A stretch of DNA of 64,000 nucleotides from JBQLZQ01 sp052168355 (GTDB lineage: Bacteria; Pseudomonadota; Alphaproteobacteria; DSM-16000; Inquilinaceae), in the NCBI GenBank assembly GCA_052168355.1, contig JBQLZQ010000089.1:1-64000 (forward strand), read 5' to 3'. The translations under genes and the position numbers were made by a program. This document shows, one piece after another, positions 1 through 9,470 of this stretch. Numbering within the stretch: position 1 is the stretch's first letter; the number at the start of each line of letters is the position of its first letter. The notes beneath the pieces were generated by a model. The model did not search any database. It had not been told where the DNA came from and worked only from the letters and a program-made list of their open reading frames with translations.

Positions 1-677
1 CCGCGTTCTCCCTTCGCCGCCTGGGTGTCGCCTTCAGCCGCGCATTTCTGTCTCTGATGACACCGGTGATCATCGTCGGCGGCATTCTGTTCGGTCTGTT
101 CACGCCGACGGAGGCGGCGATCGCCGCGGTCGTGTACGCGTTGTTTCTTGGCGTGGTGGTGTACCGTACGCTTAATCTGCGTCGGTTGATCAGGGTTTCC
201 CTCGACACCGTCGAGACGACGGCGATTATCATGTTCATCGTCGCCTCCGCCTCGATTTTCGCGTGGATCCTGACCAGCAACCGGGTGACGGAGCATTTCG
301 CCAGCGGCCTGCTTCAGCTCACCGACAACAAGGTACTGATCCTGCTGATCATTCTTGCCATTCTGCTGATTGTCGGCTGTTTCATGGAAACCATCGCCGC
401 GATTACCATTCTGGTCCCGGTGCTGCTTCCGGTGGTCACCAGCCTGGGCGTGGATCCGGTACATTTCGGGGTCATCATGGTGCTGACCCTGATGATCGGG
501 CTGCTGACGCCGCCCGTGGGCATGGTATTGTACGTTCTGTCACGGGTGTCGCATACGCCGTTCGAGCGGTGTGTGGCCGCAACCATGCCATTTCTCATAC
601 CATTGGTGATCGTGCTATTATTGATTACTTTTTTCCCCAGCCTGTCCATGTGGTTGCCGACCCTCATCTACCGGTGA
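1..677 (+). CDS. TRAP transporter large permease (DctM-like), 3' part
   Basis: The reading frame is open from base 3 and the gene starts before the window, so only about 224 C-terminal residues are seen. They are strongly hydrophobic, with several membrane helices and the DctM signatures FTPTEAA near the visible start and DPVHFGV followed by LTPPVGMVLYV. TRAP large permeases carry organic acids across the inner membrane using a periplasmic binding protein and an ion gradient. The small permease and binding protein presumably lie upstream. The dehydratase 31 bases downstream suggests a sugar-acid cargo (inference). The ATG at 57 is internal, not the true start. Confidence 0.9.
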   Translation, partial: AFSLRRLGVAFSRAFLSLMTPVIIVGGILFGLFTPTEAAIAAVVYALFLGVVVYRTLNLRRLIRVSLDTVETTAIIMFIVASASIFAWILTSNRVTEHFASGLLQLTDNKVLILLIILAILLIVGCFMETIAAITILVPVLLPVVTSLGVDPVHFGVIMVLTLMIGLLTPPVGMVLYVLSRVSHTPFERCVAATMPFLIPLVIVLLLITFFPSLSMWLPTLIYR

Positions 678-708
678 TCGGCCAGCCCGGACAAAAGGAT
701 CGCGATCC

Positions 709-2268
709 ATGTCCCAGATTGAAGCGCCTCTCCAAAACCCGCAGCAGATCAAGGCGATCACCGTCCGTCTGCACGCGCAGGACAACGTCGTGGTCGCGCG
801 CCTGGCTTTGCTTCCCGAAACCGGAATCCCCGGCGAGGGGGTGGTCTGCCGGGTTCAGATCCCGGCCGGGCACAAGGTGGCCACGGCCGCCATCCCGCAG
901 GGACAGCCGGTTCGCAAGTACAACCAGATCATCGGCTTTGCCACCACCGATATCGCGCCCGGCGACCACGTCCATACCCACAATGTCGAAATGCGGGACT
1001 TTGAGCGCGACTACGCCATCGGCAGCGATGCGCGCCCCACCGACATGGTGCCGGAGGCCGAACGGGCGACCTTCGAGGGCTTTGTCCGCGCCAACGGCAC
1101 GGTGGGCACCCGCAATTACGTCGGCATCCTGACCAGCGTCAACTGTTCGGCCACGGTCGCGCGGTACATCGCCGAAACGGTCAACCGCGAGACCGAGGGC
1201 CAGTTCGCCAATGTCGACGGCGCGGTCGCCCTGGTCCACAGCACCGGCTGCGGCATGGCCGACAGCGGCGAGGGCTATGGCAACCTGCAGCGCACCCTGT
1301 GGGGCATGGCCCGGCACCCGAACTTCGCCGGCATCCTGATGGTCGGGCTGGGGTGCGAGGTCAATCAGATCGATTTTCTGCTGGAGGCCTATGGCATCGA
1401 ACGCGGCCCGCTGTTCCGGACCATGACCATCCAGGACACCGGCGGCACCCGCAAAACGGTGGCGCGCGGCGCGGCGATGGTGCGGGAGATGATGGCCGAA
1501 GCCGACCGCGCCAGTCGCCAGACCGTGCCGGCCAGCCATCTGACCGTGGCCCTGCAATGCGGCGGATCCGACGCCTATTCCGGCATTACGGCCAACCCGT
1601 CCCTGGGCGCGGCGGCCGATCTTCTGGTCCGCCATGGCGGTACCGGCATTCTCAGCGAGACGCCGGAGATTTATGGGGCCGAACATCTGTTGACCCGCCG
1701 CGCGGTCAGTCAGGCGGTCGGTGAAAAACTGATCGAGCGCATCCGCTGGTGGGAGGAGTACACGGCCCGTAACCACGGCGAGATGAACAACAACCCGTCG
1801 CCGGGCAATAAGGCCGGGGGTCTGACCACCATTCTCGAGAAGTCGCTGGGGGCGGCGGCCAAGGGCGGCACGACCAATCTGTGCGGCGTCTACAAATATG
1901 CCGAACCGGTGACGGCCAAGGGGTTCGTGTTCATGGATTCGCCTGGCTACGACCCGTGCTCGGTCACCGGGCAGGTGGCCAGTGGCGCCAACCTTGTGTG
2001 CTTCACCACCGGCCGCGGGTCCGTCTATGGCTGCAAGCCGGCGCCGTCGATCAAGCTGGCCACCAATTCCGCCATGTACGCGCGGATGGACGAGGATATG
2101 GACGTCAATTGCGGCGCCGTCCTGGACGAAGGCATCTCGATCCAGGACATGGGCGGCCGGATCTTCGATCTGATCCTCAAGACCGCCTCGGGACAGCCGA
2201 CCAAGAGCGAGCGGCTGGGGTTCGGCGACGACGAATTCATTCCCTGGCAGATCGGCGCCGTGATGTGA
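709..2268 (+). CDS. UxaA/GarD-family altronate (or galactarate) dehydratase-like protein
   Basis: This 519-residue protein is full length for the UxaA family. Residues about 15-95 look like the SAF domain, and the rest is the galactarate/altronate dehydratase core, with GTVGTRNYVGIL, a TGCGM motif, LQCGGSDAYSGI and, near the C-terminus, DSPGYDPCSVTGQ and GSVYGCKPAPSIK. The family removes water from aldonic or aldaric acids to give 2-keto-3-deoxy acids, and the conserved Cys and His residues fit iron binding. The ATG at 709 has AAAAGGA about 10 bases upstream. It follows a TRAP permease, so it probably acts on the imported acid. Whether the substrate is altronate, galactarate or another acid cannot be read from the sequence. 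Confidence 0.85.
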   Translation: MSQIEAPLQNPQQIKAITVRLHAQDNVVVARLALLPETGIPGEGVVCRVQIPAGHKVATAAIPQGQPVRKYNQIIGFATTDIAPGDHVHTHNVEMRDFERDYAIGSDARPTDMVPEAERATFEGFVRANGTVGTRNYVGILTSVNCSATVARYIAETVNRETEGQFANVDGAVALVHSTGCGMADSGEGYGNLQRTLWGMARHPNFAGILMVGLGCEVNQIDFLLEAYGIERGPLFRTMTIQDTGGTRKTVARGAAMVREMMAEADRASRQTVPASHLTVALQCGGSDAYSGITANPSLGAAADLLVRHGGTGILSETPEIYGAEHLLTRRAVSQAVGEKLIERIRWWEEYTARNHGEMNNNPSPGNKAGGLTTILEKSLGAAAKGGTTNLCGVYKYAEPVTAKGFVFMDSPGYDPCSVTGQVASGANLVCFTTGRGSVYGCKPAPSIKLATNSAMYARMDEDMDVNCGAVLDEGISIQDMGGRIFDLILKTASGQPTKSERLGFGDDEFIPWQIGAVM

Positions 2269-2275
2269 TCCCGGT

Positions 2276-3214
2276 TCAGCCGGTCCGGTCGTAAACCAGT
2301 ACCGCGCCGGCCAGGTCCTCCAGCGCGGCGCCGACCGACTTGAACAGGGTAATCTCGTCGCGCCCGGTTCGGCCGGGGTGGGTGCCCCGCGTCAGATCGT
2401 AGAGGTCGGCGGCGATATCCGTCTCGGCGACGATGCCGGCGGCGATGGGTTGGACGATGTCACCGGCTTCCTTCAGCACGCCGTCCCGGGTGTCCGCGAA
2501 CAGGGTCGACCGCGTCACCGCCGTGTCGTCCGCCTCCCGCATCGCCGGGGTGAACCCGCCGACAAGATCCAGATGGACGCCCGGCGACAGCCAGTCCCCG
2601 CGGATCAGCGGTGTGGTGCTCAATGTCGCGCAACTCACGATATCGGCCTGCGCCGTCGCCTGGGCGAGATCTTCGGTGGCCGCCGCCTCGAACCCCGCCG
2701 TCGCCAGGCTATCGGCCAGGGCCAGGGCCTTGGGTTGCGACCGGCCCCACACGGTGATGCGGCGGATTGGCCGGACGGCCGCGTGGGCGGCCGCCAGGTT
2801 CGGCGCCAGCCGTCCCGTGCCGACGATCAGAAGGTTCGCGGCATCGGGCCGGGCCAGGTACGAGGCGGCCAGGGCGGAAGCGGCGGCGGTGCGTCGCGAC
2901 GTCAGCTCGCCGCCGTCGATCAGGGCCAGGATCTCGCCCGTTTTCGCGCTGCACAGAAGATAGCCGGCCGAAACCGCCGGCAGGCCCCGCGCGGCGTTGC
3001 CAGGAAACACCGTGGCCAGCTTGACCCCCAGATAGCCGCCGGATGTCCAGGCCGGCATCAACAGCAGCGTGGCGTCCGGTTCGTCCGGCACCGTCATGGT
3101 GTGATGATGGCGCACGGGCATCGTGCAGCCATCTGCGAACATGGTCTTCAGGGCCTCGATCAGCGGAGGCCATGTCAACGCCGCGCGCACGCCGCTCTCG
3201 TCGATCACCCGCAT
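2276..3214 (-). CDS. Ornithine cyclodeaminase / mu-crystallin family protein
   Basis: A 312-residue protein of usual family length. It has a Rossmann dinucleotide-binding motif (LIVGTGRLAPNLAAAH) in the middle and the family patterns KLATVFPGNAARGLP and STTPLIRGDWL. Family members include ornithine cyclodeaminase, alanine dehydrogenase and ketimine or imino acid reductases, so the exact substrate is open. The ATG at 3214 has AAGGAAC about 8 bases upstream and is preferred over the GTG one codon earlier. The gene converges on the dehydratase with a 7-base gap and diverges from the dipeptidase homologue across about 56 bases, so the two may share a promoter region. Confidence 0.85.
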   Translation of the reverse strand: MRVIDESGVRAALTWPPLIEALKTMFADGCTMPVRHHHTMTVPDEPDATLLLMPAWTSGGYLGVKLATVFPGNAARGLPAVSAGYLLCSAKTGEILALIDGGELTSRRTAAASALAASYLARPDAANLLIVGTGRLAPNLAAAHAAVRPIRRITVWGRSQPKALALADSLATAGFEAAATEDLAQATAQADIVSCATLSTTPLIRGDWLSPGVHLDLVGGFTPAMREADDTAVTRSTLFADTRDGVLKEAGDIVQPIAAGIVAETDIAADLYDLTRGTHPGRTGRDEITLFKSVGAALEDLAGAVLVYDRTG

Positions 3215-3270
3215 CACTCTGTTCCTTCATCGTGTCGCGCTGATACGGTACTACGCCCCCTAACAGCCGG

Positions 3271-4281
3271 ATGATACCGATGATCGACGTTGCCGCCCGC
3301 GCCCTTCACGCCGACGCGCTGGTCTGGGATGCCCATGCGTGCCTGCCGCTGGTGCCGGGGATCGATGTCGGTGCCTTGGCCCGGCACAGGGCAGCCGGCG
3401 TGGACTTCGTCTCCATCAATGTCGGCATGGACATGAACCCGCTGCCCGACATCATCCGTTTTATCGCCTGGGCGCGCGCTTGGCTGGCCGCCCACCCGGA
3501 CGACTACGTCCTGGCCGGCACCGTGGCCGCCGTGCGCCAGGCCAAGGCCCAAGGCAAGCTGGCCGTGGCCTTCGATTTGGAAGGTTCCCTCATGCTCGGC
3601 GGGTCGGAGGAGATGGTGTTTCTGTTCCGCGATCTTGGCGTCCGCCAGATCCATCTGGCCTACAACCGCAACAACGACGTCGGCGGCGGCTGTCACGACG
3701 ACGACATCGCGCTGACCCCGCTCGGCCATCGCGTCGTCGCCGCCATCAACCGGGCCGGGCTGCTGATGGATTGTTCCCACACCGGTCATCGCACCAGTCT
3801 GGACGTCATGGCGATATCGTCAAAGCCGGTGGTGTTCAGCCACGCCAACCCGCGCGCCGTCGCCGACCACGGCCGGAACATCACCGACGACCAAATCGAT
3901 GCCTGCACGGCGACGGGCGGCGTTATCGGTGTCACAGGCGTGGGAATGTTTCTCCCCGATCCGCAGGCCCGCACGCCGGCGATCCTGGGGGCGATCGACT
4001 ATCTGGTCCAGCGGGTCGGGCCGCGCCATGTCGGCCTGGGTCAGGACTATTGGTACGATCTGGGGGTCGACGAAGATCCGCCCGGACTGGACCGGGCCTA
4101 TTGGTGGCCGCCGCGCGCCGGCTACCGCCAGGTGGGGGCGGGCAAGATCACCATAGCGGCGCCCGAGCAGTTTCCCGAGATCACCGAGGGGCTCCTGGAC
4201 CGTGGCTACGCCGAAGCCGATATCCGGGCCATCCTGGGCGAAAACTTCGCCCGTGTCGCGGCGGAGACGTGGGGCGGATAG
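3271..4281 (+). CDS. Membrane dipeptidase-like protein (peptidase family M19)
   Basis: A 336-residue member of the renal dipeptidase family, zinc enzymes that split dipeptides or related amides. Seen are the bridging Glu (AFDLEGS), the zinc His motifs DCSHTGHRT and VFSHANPRA, and HVGLGQDYWYD near the end. The N-terminal metal motif, normally His-x-Asp, reads His-Ala-Cys (WDAHACLPL), so one aspartate ligand is replaced by Cys. No signal peptide is visible, so it is probably cytoplasmic. An in-frame ATG at 3280 is an alternative start, and neither start has a strong ribosome-binding site. The neighbouring cyclodeaminase homologue suggests amino-acid-like substrates (inference). Confidence 0.85.
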   Translation: MIPMIDVAARALHADALVWDAHACLPLVPGIDVGALARHRAAGVDFVSINVGMDMNPLPDIIRFIAWARAWLAAHPDDYVLAGTVAAVRQAKAQGKLAVAFDLEGSLMLGGSEEMVFLFRDLGVRQIHLAYNRNNDVGGGCHDDDIALTPLGHRVVAAINRAGLLMDCSHTGHRTSLDVMAISSKPVVFSHANPRAVADHGRNITDDQIDACTATGGVIGVTGVGMFLPDPQARTPAILGAIDYLVQRVGPRHVGLGQDYWYDLGVDEDPPGLDRAYWWPPRAGYRQVGAGKITIAAPEQFPEITEGLLDRGYAEADIRAILGENFARVAAETWGG

Positions 4282-4367
4282 TGGTGCGGCGCAATCCTTG
4301 ACCCACACTACGGCAAATCAGGTAGGCTCCGCCGGTCTGTTCGTAACACCCGTTCCGGTCTTTCCCT

Positions 4368-5135
4368 TTGATCACCGATCCCTGGTTCTACGCCGTGGCC
4401 GTGCCGGCGGTGCTGATCGCCGGCATCTCCAAAGGCGGTTTTGGCGGCGGCATCGCGGTGATGGCGGTGCCGCTGATGTCCTTGAGCATCTCTCCGCCCC
4501 AGGCCGCCGCAATTCTGCTGCCGCTTTTGTGCCTGATGGATCTTTTTGGCATCCACGCCTATCGCCGCCGATGGGACGCCCCCAATCTGCGTATCCTGGT
4601 TCCCGCGGCCCTGGTTGGCATCGCCATTGGCGCGGCGACGTTCCGCTACCTGGAGCCGGGACCGATCCGCCTCTTGATCGGCACCATCGCCATCGGGTTC
4701 GCCTTGTTCTACTGGCTGCGACCGATACTGGCCGGGTCCAAGCTGCCGGCCCCGCGCGGCCCCAGCAAGGCGCGCGGCGGGTTCTGGGGCGCCCTGGCCG
4801 GGTTTACCAGCTTCGTCGCCCATGCCGGCGGGCCGCCCCTCTCGGTCTACCTTCTGCCCCAGCGGCTCGACAAATCGGCCTTTGTCGGGACCACAGTGGT
4901 GTTCTTTCTGGTGGTCAACTACGTCAAGCTGGTGCCCTACGCGTGGCTTGGCCAGTTTACCGGCGCCAATCTGATGACGGCCCTGGTGTTGGCGCCGCTG
5001 GTGCCGATCGGGATGGGATTGGGTTTCATCCTGCATCGGGTGGTGCCCGAGAGGCTGTTTTACGAAGTCTGCTATGTGTTCGTATTCCTGACGGGGACAA
5101 AGCTGATCTATGACGGGTTTGCGCCGGTGATCTGA
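4368..5135 (+). CDS. TauE/SafE-family sulfite or organic anion exporter
   Basis: A 255-residue integral membrane protein with about eight hydrophobic segments. It has the duplicated TauE/SafE signatures: AGISKGGFGGG near the N-terminus, GFTSFVAHAGGPPLSVYLLP in the second half, then a conserved C-terminal FLTGTKLIYDG. Family members export sulfite, sulfoacetate or other small anions across the inner membrane. The start is TTG at 4368, because no ATG or GTG precedes the first helix in a suitable place. It lies 86 bases after the dipeptidase homologue on the same strand and converges on the DUF1491 gene. No sulfonate-degrading gene is nearby, so the cargo is unknown. Confidence 0.87.
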   Translation: MITDPWFYAVAVPAVLIAGISKGGFGGGIAVMAVPLMSLSISPPQAAAILLPLLCLMDLFGIHAYRRRWDAPNLRILVPAALVGIAIGAATFRYLEPGPIRLLIGTIAIGFALFYWLRPILAGSKLPAPRGPSKARGGFWGALAGFTSFVAHAGGPPLSVYLLPQRLDKSAFVGTTVVFFLVVNYVKLVPYAWLGQFTGANLMTALVLAPLVPIGMGLGFILHRVVPERLFYEVCYVFVFLTGTKLIYDGFAPVI

Positions 5136-5151
5136 ACTCCCAAAGGCGCGG

Positions 5152-5490
5152 CTACAGGATGTTTCCCTCGAACGGGTGACGGCCCTGCCGGTCTTCGATC
5201 TCGATGACCCATAGATCCGGATCGCGGGCGACGGCGCGGGCGATGTAGTCGTCGGCGTCCGCCTCGGGCACCAGCCCGCCGTTGAGCCCCGGCATCCAGG
5301 CCGGCCTGCCGTCGGGATCCCGGCTTTGGGTCAGCACCCGGCATCCATGCTCAAGCTGGTTGAGTTTCAGGAGCACCAGCCCGCCCCACCGGTCGCCCTT
5401 GCGCGCCACGGTGGCGGGGATGCCGTCGGCGATGCAGCGGCGCAGATGGGCCGTGACCCACAGCTCGGTCGGCAGGCGGTCCTCCATCAT
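5152..5490 (-). CDS. DUF1491 family protein
   Basis: A 112-residue soluble protein matching the alphaproteobacterial DUF1491 family from memory of its sequence: ELWVTAHLRRC near the start, GLVLLKLNQ in the middle and a C-terminal DPDLWVIEIEDR. No function is established. The ATG at 5490 overlaps the stop of the upstream MFS gene in an ATGA, which implies translational coupling; a second Met follows at 5487. It has no transmembrane segment or signal peptide. Confidence 0.85.
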   Translation of the reverse strand: MMEDRLPTELWVTAHLRRCIADGIPATVARKGDRWGGLVLLKLNQLEHGCRVLTQSRDPDGRPAWMPGLNGGLVPEADADDYIARAVARDPDLWVIEIEDRQGRHPFEGNIL

Positions 5491-6737
5491 GACCGGGCCT
5501 CGACCGGATCGCGCCGCCGCATCAAAAACCAGCACGCGGTCGCCACGGCGCAATATCCGATGGCAACCAGGGCGATGGATTCCATGGTCACGCCGCGATC
5601 GATCAACCCGCCCATCAGCGGCGGCGACAGGGCGCTGGCCACCACCATCAGCGATGTGGTCAGGGCCCGGACGGCGCCCAGATGCACGGTGCCGTAAGTC
5701 TCCGCCCACAAAGCCGTCTGGACGATGACACCCGCGCCCATGCCAAAGCCGGCGCTGATCATGTAGACCATGGCCGCCGCCGGCGCCGACGAAACCGCAA
5801 GGACCAGCAGCGCGATCGACAGCGGCGCCAGATAGGCCGGCAGCAATCGCTGCGCGCCGATCCGGTCGACCAGCGGCCCCGTTGCCAGGGCGCCGACGAC
5901 ACTGGCCGCCGCGTAGGCGACAAAACAGGTGGCGATCCAGCTCAGCGTCCAGCCCTTGGCCGCGGCAAGATGGGCCTGATGGAAAAAGAATCCCGTAACC
6001 AGGAAGGGCGGCGCCATGACCACGGCCAGGATGGCGTAAAAGCGTGGATCCGCCACCACTTGCCGGCGCGACCAGGATCGGGTCGTCTGCCGGGCGGCGT
6101 CGACCGGACCGATCGGCCTGACGTTGGCCGGCTCCGGTGAGGACCTCTCCAGGCGTTCGGCATCGCCGCGCAGGAGCAGCAGGATGCAGGGGATGAGGAC
6201 CGCGGCGGCCAGGATCGACGCGGCGACCCAGCTGGCCCGCCACCCGATGGCGGCGATGGAGGCGACGGCCAGGGCCGGGAACACAGCCTCCCCCAGCGGC
6301 AGGCCCAGCACGGCAATCCCAATCGCCCGGCCGCGCTCGGCCGCGAAGCGCCGGGCCATGGTGGTCATGGCTGTGTGAGTCAGCAGCCCCTGGCCGGTCA
6401 GGCGCAAGGCGAACAGGGCGACCAGCAGGACGGCCGGGCCGGGAGCCGCCGCCATGATCAGGCAGGCAACGGCGATACCGCCGGCGGACAGGCCGGCGTA
6501 AAGCCGCAGATCGGTTCGGTCGATCCGCCCACCCAGCCAGATCAGCGTCAGGGCCGAGCCCAAGGTGGCGACGGCGTAAAGCGTGCCCAAGCCACCGTGG
6601 CTGAGGCCGAACGCGCCCCGCAGCTCGGCGCCGAACAGGGCGATGAAAAAGGTCTGCCCAAAGCTTGAGAAAGCGGTCAGCAGGACGCCGAAGCCCAGCA
6701 GCCGCCAGTTATGAAGGACAAAGCGCAGATAACCCAC
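5487..6737 (-). CDS. MFS transporter
   Basis: A 416-residue protein with the 12-helix pattern of the major facilitator superfamily. The loop after the second helix (WLGGRIDRTDLR) matches the MFS motif GxxxDRxGxR, and its repeat in the second half reads GPLVDRIGAQR. The central cytoplasmic loop (about residues 190-225) is rich in Arg, Ser and Pro. The start is GTG at 6737 with GAGG upstream. It resembles monocarboxylate or nitrate-type MFS carriers, but the substrate cannot be assigned. DUF1491 is coupled downstream and prfC lies upstream on the same strand. Confidence 0.85.
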   Translation of the reverse strand: MGYLRFVLHNWRLLGFGVLLTAFSSFGQTFFIALFGAELRGAFGLSHGGLGTLYAVATLGSALTLIWLGGRIDRTDLRLYAGLSAGGIAVACLIMAAAPGPAVLLVALFALRLTGQGLLTHTAMTTMARRFAAERGRAIGIAVLGLPLGEAVFPALAVASIAAIGWRASWVAASILAAAVLIPCILLLLRGDAERLERSSPEPANVRPIGPVDAARQTTRSWSRRQVVADPRFYAILAVVMAPPFLVTGFFFHQAHLAAAKGWTLSWIATCFVAYAAASVVGALATGPLVDRIGAQRLLPAYLAPLSIALLVLAVSSAPAAAMVYMISAGFGMGAGVIVQTALWAETYGTVHLGAVRALTTSLMVVASALSPPLMGGLIDRGVTMESIALVAIGYCAVATACWFLMRRRDPVEARS

Positions 6738-6802
6738 CGACCGGCCTCAATCGCGGATGGACGGGCCGCAAGGCGACAGGGCCGCGGGCACCGCCGGGCC
6801 GC

Positions 6803-8437
6803 TCAGGCGCGTTCGCGAGTCGCGGTGAAGCGGATCGCGGGCCAGTTTTGAAGAGTGTAGTTGAGCTCCCACCCGTTGCGGGCCATGAACACGGGCGCGC
6901 CGTCACGGTCCTCCGCCAGGTTGCCCTGGTTGGCGGCGATGAACCGCTTGATCTCCGCCAGGTCATCGGCCTCGATCCAGCGCGCCGTTTCGAAGGGCGC
7001 GGCCTCGAAATCCATCTTGATGTTGTATTCGGCGGCGATGCGGGTGGACAGCACGTCGAGCTGCAGCGGCCCGACCACCCCGACGATCCACGACGCGCCG
7101 ATCACCGGGCGGAACACCTGGGTCACGCCTTCCTCGGCCAGATCCTCCAGAGCCCGCTGCAGATGCTTGGCCCGCATCGGGTCGTCCAGCCGCACCCGGC
7201 GCAGGATTTCCGGCGCGAAGTTCGGAATGCCGCTGAACCGCAAGGACTCGCCCTCGGTCAGCGTGTCGCCCACCCGCAGCGCGCCATGATTGGGCACGCC
7301 GATGATGTCGCCCGGCCATGCTTCCTCCACCAGTTCCCGGTCCTGGGCGAAAAAAAAGATGGGATTGTAGATGGCCATGGTCTTGCCGCTGGCGGTCGGA
7401 CGCAGCTTCATGCCGCGCTGGAACCGGCCGGAACACAGCCTCAGGAACGCCACCCGGTCGCGATGGTTTTTGTCCATGTTGGCCTGGACCTTGAAAACAA
7501 AACCGGTGACCTTGTCCTCGCCGGGGTCGACCAGGCGCGACGTCGTCGGCTGCGGCCGTGGCGGCGGGGCGAAGGCACCGATTCCGTCGAGCAGTTCCCG
7601 CACCCCGAAATTGCGTAGCGCGCTGCCGAAATAAACCGGTGTCAGATGGCCTTCGCGATAGGCCCCCAGATCGAAGAGGGGACAGGCGGCGCGCGCCAGG
7701 CCGACTTCCTCGCGCAGCGCGGCGGCGGCCTCGTCTCCCAGCAGCCCCTCCAGCCTGGGATCGTCGGGGCCGGTGCAGGTCAGGGTCTTGCCACCGGCGG
7801 CGTCGCGGAATGGCAGAAACCGGTCGCCCACCAGGTCGTAGCAGCCTTGAAACCGGTTGCCCATACCCACCGGCCAGGTCACCGGGGCGGTGTCCAGGGC
7901 CAGGGTTTCGGCGATCTCGTCGAGCAGTTCGAACGGGTCGCGCGCTTCCCGGTCCATCTTGTTGATGAAGGTGATGATCGGCACGTCGCGCAGCCGGCAT
8001 ACCTCGAACAGCTTGCGCGTCTGGGCCTCGATCCCCTTGGCGGCATCGATGACCATGATCGCCGAATCCACCGCTGTCAGGGTGCGATAGGTATCCTCGC
8101 TGAAATCCTCGTGGCCCGGGGTGTCGAGCAGGTTGAAGGTGATCCCGGCGTCGACGAAGGTCATGACCGAGGTGGTGACGGAAATACCGCGCTGCTGTTC
8201 GATCTTCATCCAGTCCGACCGGGCGCGCCGCCGTTCGCCCCGCGCCTTGACCGCGCCGGCCAGATGGATGGCGCCGCCGAACAGCAGCAGGTTTTCGGTC
8301 AGCGTGGTCTTGCCGGCGTCGGGATGTGAGATGATGGCGAACGTCCGCCGCCGCGCCGCGGCTTCGGCGGCATTGGTCGGCCGGTCGGCATCGGTCCCGG
8401 CCTGGGGCGCCGGGGTGGCGGTGGTGTCGAGGCTCAA
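6803..8437 (-). CDS. prfC: Peptide chain release factor 3
   Basis: A 544-residue translational GTPase that recycles release factors RF1 and RF2 from the ribosome after peptide release. The GTPase motifs are clear: the P-loop SHPDAGKTT near residue 37, the G3 motif DTPGHEDF and the G4 motif NKMD. The RF3-type C-terminal domain follows, with GVVGPLQLDVL and the late NIKMDFE. The start is TTG at 8437. The nearby ATG on this strand, at 8460, is in another frame and stops at once. The length is slightly above the usual 530 because of an Ala/Thr-rich N-terminus. It is unrelated in function to its neighbours. Confidence 0.96.
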   Translation of the reverse strand: MSLDTTATPAPQAGTDADRPTNAAEAAARRRTFAIISHPDAGKTTLTENLLLFGGAIHLAGAVKARGERRRARSDWMKIEQQRGISVTTSVMTFVDAGITFNLLDTPGHEDFSEDTYRTLTAVDSAIMVIDAAKGIEAQTRKLFEVCRLRDVPIITFINKMDREARDPFELLDEIAETLALDTAPVTWPVGMGNRFQGCYDLVGDRFLPFRDAAGGKTLTCTGPDDPRLEGLLGDEAAAALREEVGLARAACPLFDLGAYREGHLTPVYFGSALRNFGVRELLDGIGAFAPPPRPQPTTSRLVDPGEDKVTGFVFKVQANMDKNHRDRVAFLRLCSGRFQRGMKLRPTASGKTMAIYNPIFFFAQDRELVEEAWPGDIIGVPNHGALRVGDTLTEGESLRFSGIPNFAPEILRRVRLDDPMRAKHLQRALEDLAEEGVTQVFRPVIGASWIVGVVGPLQLDVLSTRIAAEYNIKMDFEAAPFETARWIEADDLAEIKRFIAANQGNLAEDRDGAPVFMARNGWELNYTLQNWPAIRFTATRERA

Positions 8438-8542
8438 GGGTCAGGTCGCTCCGTTTTCATGCGCGCCTATAGCGAGCGCACGCACCGTCAAACTGGCAAT
8501 GCCGGAGCCCAAGCGCAAGGGAAGCGATGGGCGACGGCCCGG

Positions 8543-9442
8543 CTACATGGTGTCTGTCATGTTTCTGACGGTCTCCACGAAGCTCTGAATCTGGCGCGGC
8601 GGCCGGTCGCCGATCGTGGCAACGGCCATGCCGATGGCCCGGGGAAGCTCCGGCAAGGGTCGGAAGACCAGATCGGGCATGGCGATCAGTCGAACCCATT
8701 CGGGCACCACCGCTACCCCCATGCCCGCCGAGCAAAGCGTCGCCATGCTCAGCGTGTCGTCCGTCTCGGCGACGATGCGCGGCCGATACCCGAACTCACG
8801 GCAGGCGCGGAAGGCAAGCGACTGATAGCTAGCGCCGACGATGCTGGCATAGGCCAGGAACGGCTCGTCGGCCAAGTCCGCAAGTCCCAAACCAGGCTTG
8901 TCCGCCAGGGGGTGTCCACGGCGCATGATCAGCCCGAAACCCTCGGTCGAGATATGCTGAACATGCAGCGGGCCCGGACTGAGCGGAGGCCGAATGAATC
9001 CCACCTGAAGTTCGCCGGCCACCAGTTTCTCGATCTGGCGTCCCGTGGTCATCATCGAGACGCTGAGGCGCACCTTTGGGAAGCGCCCGTGATAGCGGCG
9101 GATGGCCCGGGGCAGGAGTTGCCGGATGGCGGGATAGACGGCGCCGATCGCCAGGTCGCCGGAAAATGTTGCGGCTTCCTCTCGCGTCGCGTCGACGGCG
9201 TCGGTGACGCTGTCCAGCGCGGCGCGCGCCTTTTCCAGAAAGACCTCGCCGGCGCGGGTAAGGCGAACGCTGCGGGTGGTGCGGTCCAGCAATCGGACGC
9301 CCATCCGCTCCTCAAGCTGCCGGATCTGCTGGCTCAACGGCGGTTGCGCGATCCCCAGGCGTTCGGCGGCGCGGCCGAAATGGAGTTCCTCGGCCACCAG
9401 TACGAAATAGCGCAGATGGCGAAGTTCGAGGGATGCGCTCAT
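8543..9442 (-). CDS. LysR-family transcriptional regulator
   Basis: A 299-residue LysR regulator. The N-terminal winged helix is typical (ELRHLRYFVLVAEELHFGRA, then AQPPLSQQIRQLE), followed by the linker helix and a periplasmic-binding-like effector domain from about residue 90. It is transcribed divergently from the TRAP operon at 9585-14570 across 142 bases that hold a perfect inverted repeat, the usual arrangement for a LysR protein controlling its neighbour in response to a substrate or intermediate. It resembles the CatR/BenM-like subgroup that regulates aromatic or organic acid genes, but the effector is unknown. Confidence 0.93.
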   Translation of the reverse strand: MSASLELRHLRYFVLVAEELHFGRAAERLGIAQPPLSQQIRQLEERMGVRLLDRTTRSVRLTRAGEVFLEKARAALDSVTDAVDATREEAATFSGDLAIGAVYPAIRQLLPRAIRRYHGRFPKVRLSVSMMTTGRQIEKLVAGELQVGFIRPPLSPGPLHVQHISTEGFGLIMRRGHPLADKPGLGLADLADEPFLAYASIVGASYQSLAFRACREFGYRPRIVAETDDTLSMATLCSAGMGVAVVPEWVRLIAMPDLVFRPLPELPRAIGMAVATIGDRPPRQIQSFVETVRNMTDTM

Positions 9443-9470
9443 ATTCTCATGTTATCATTAGTATTTATAA

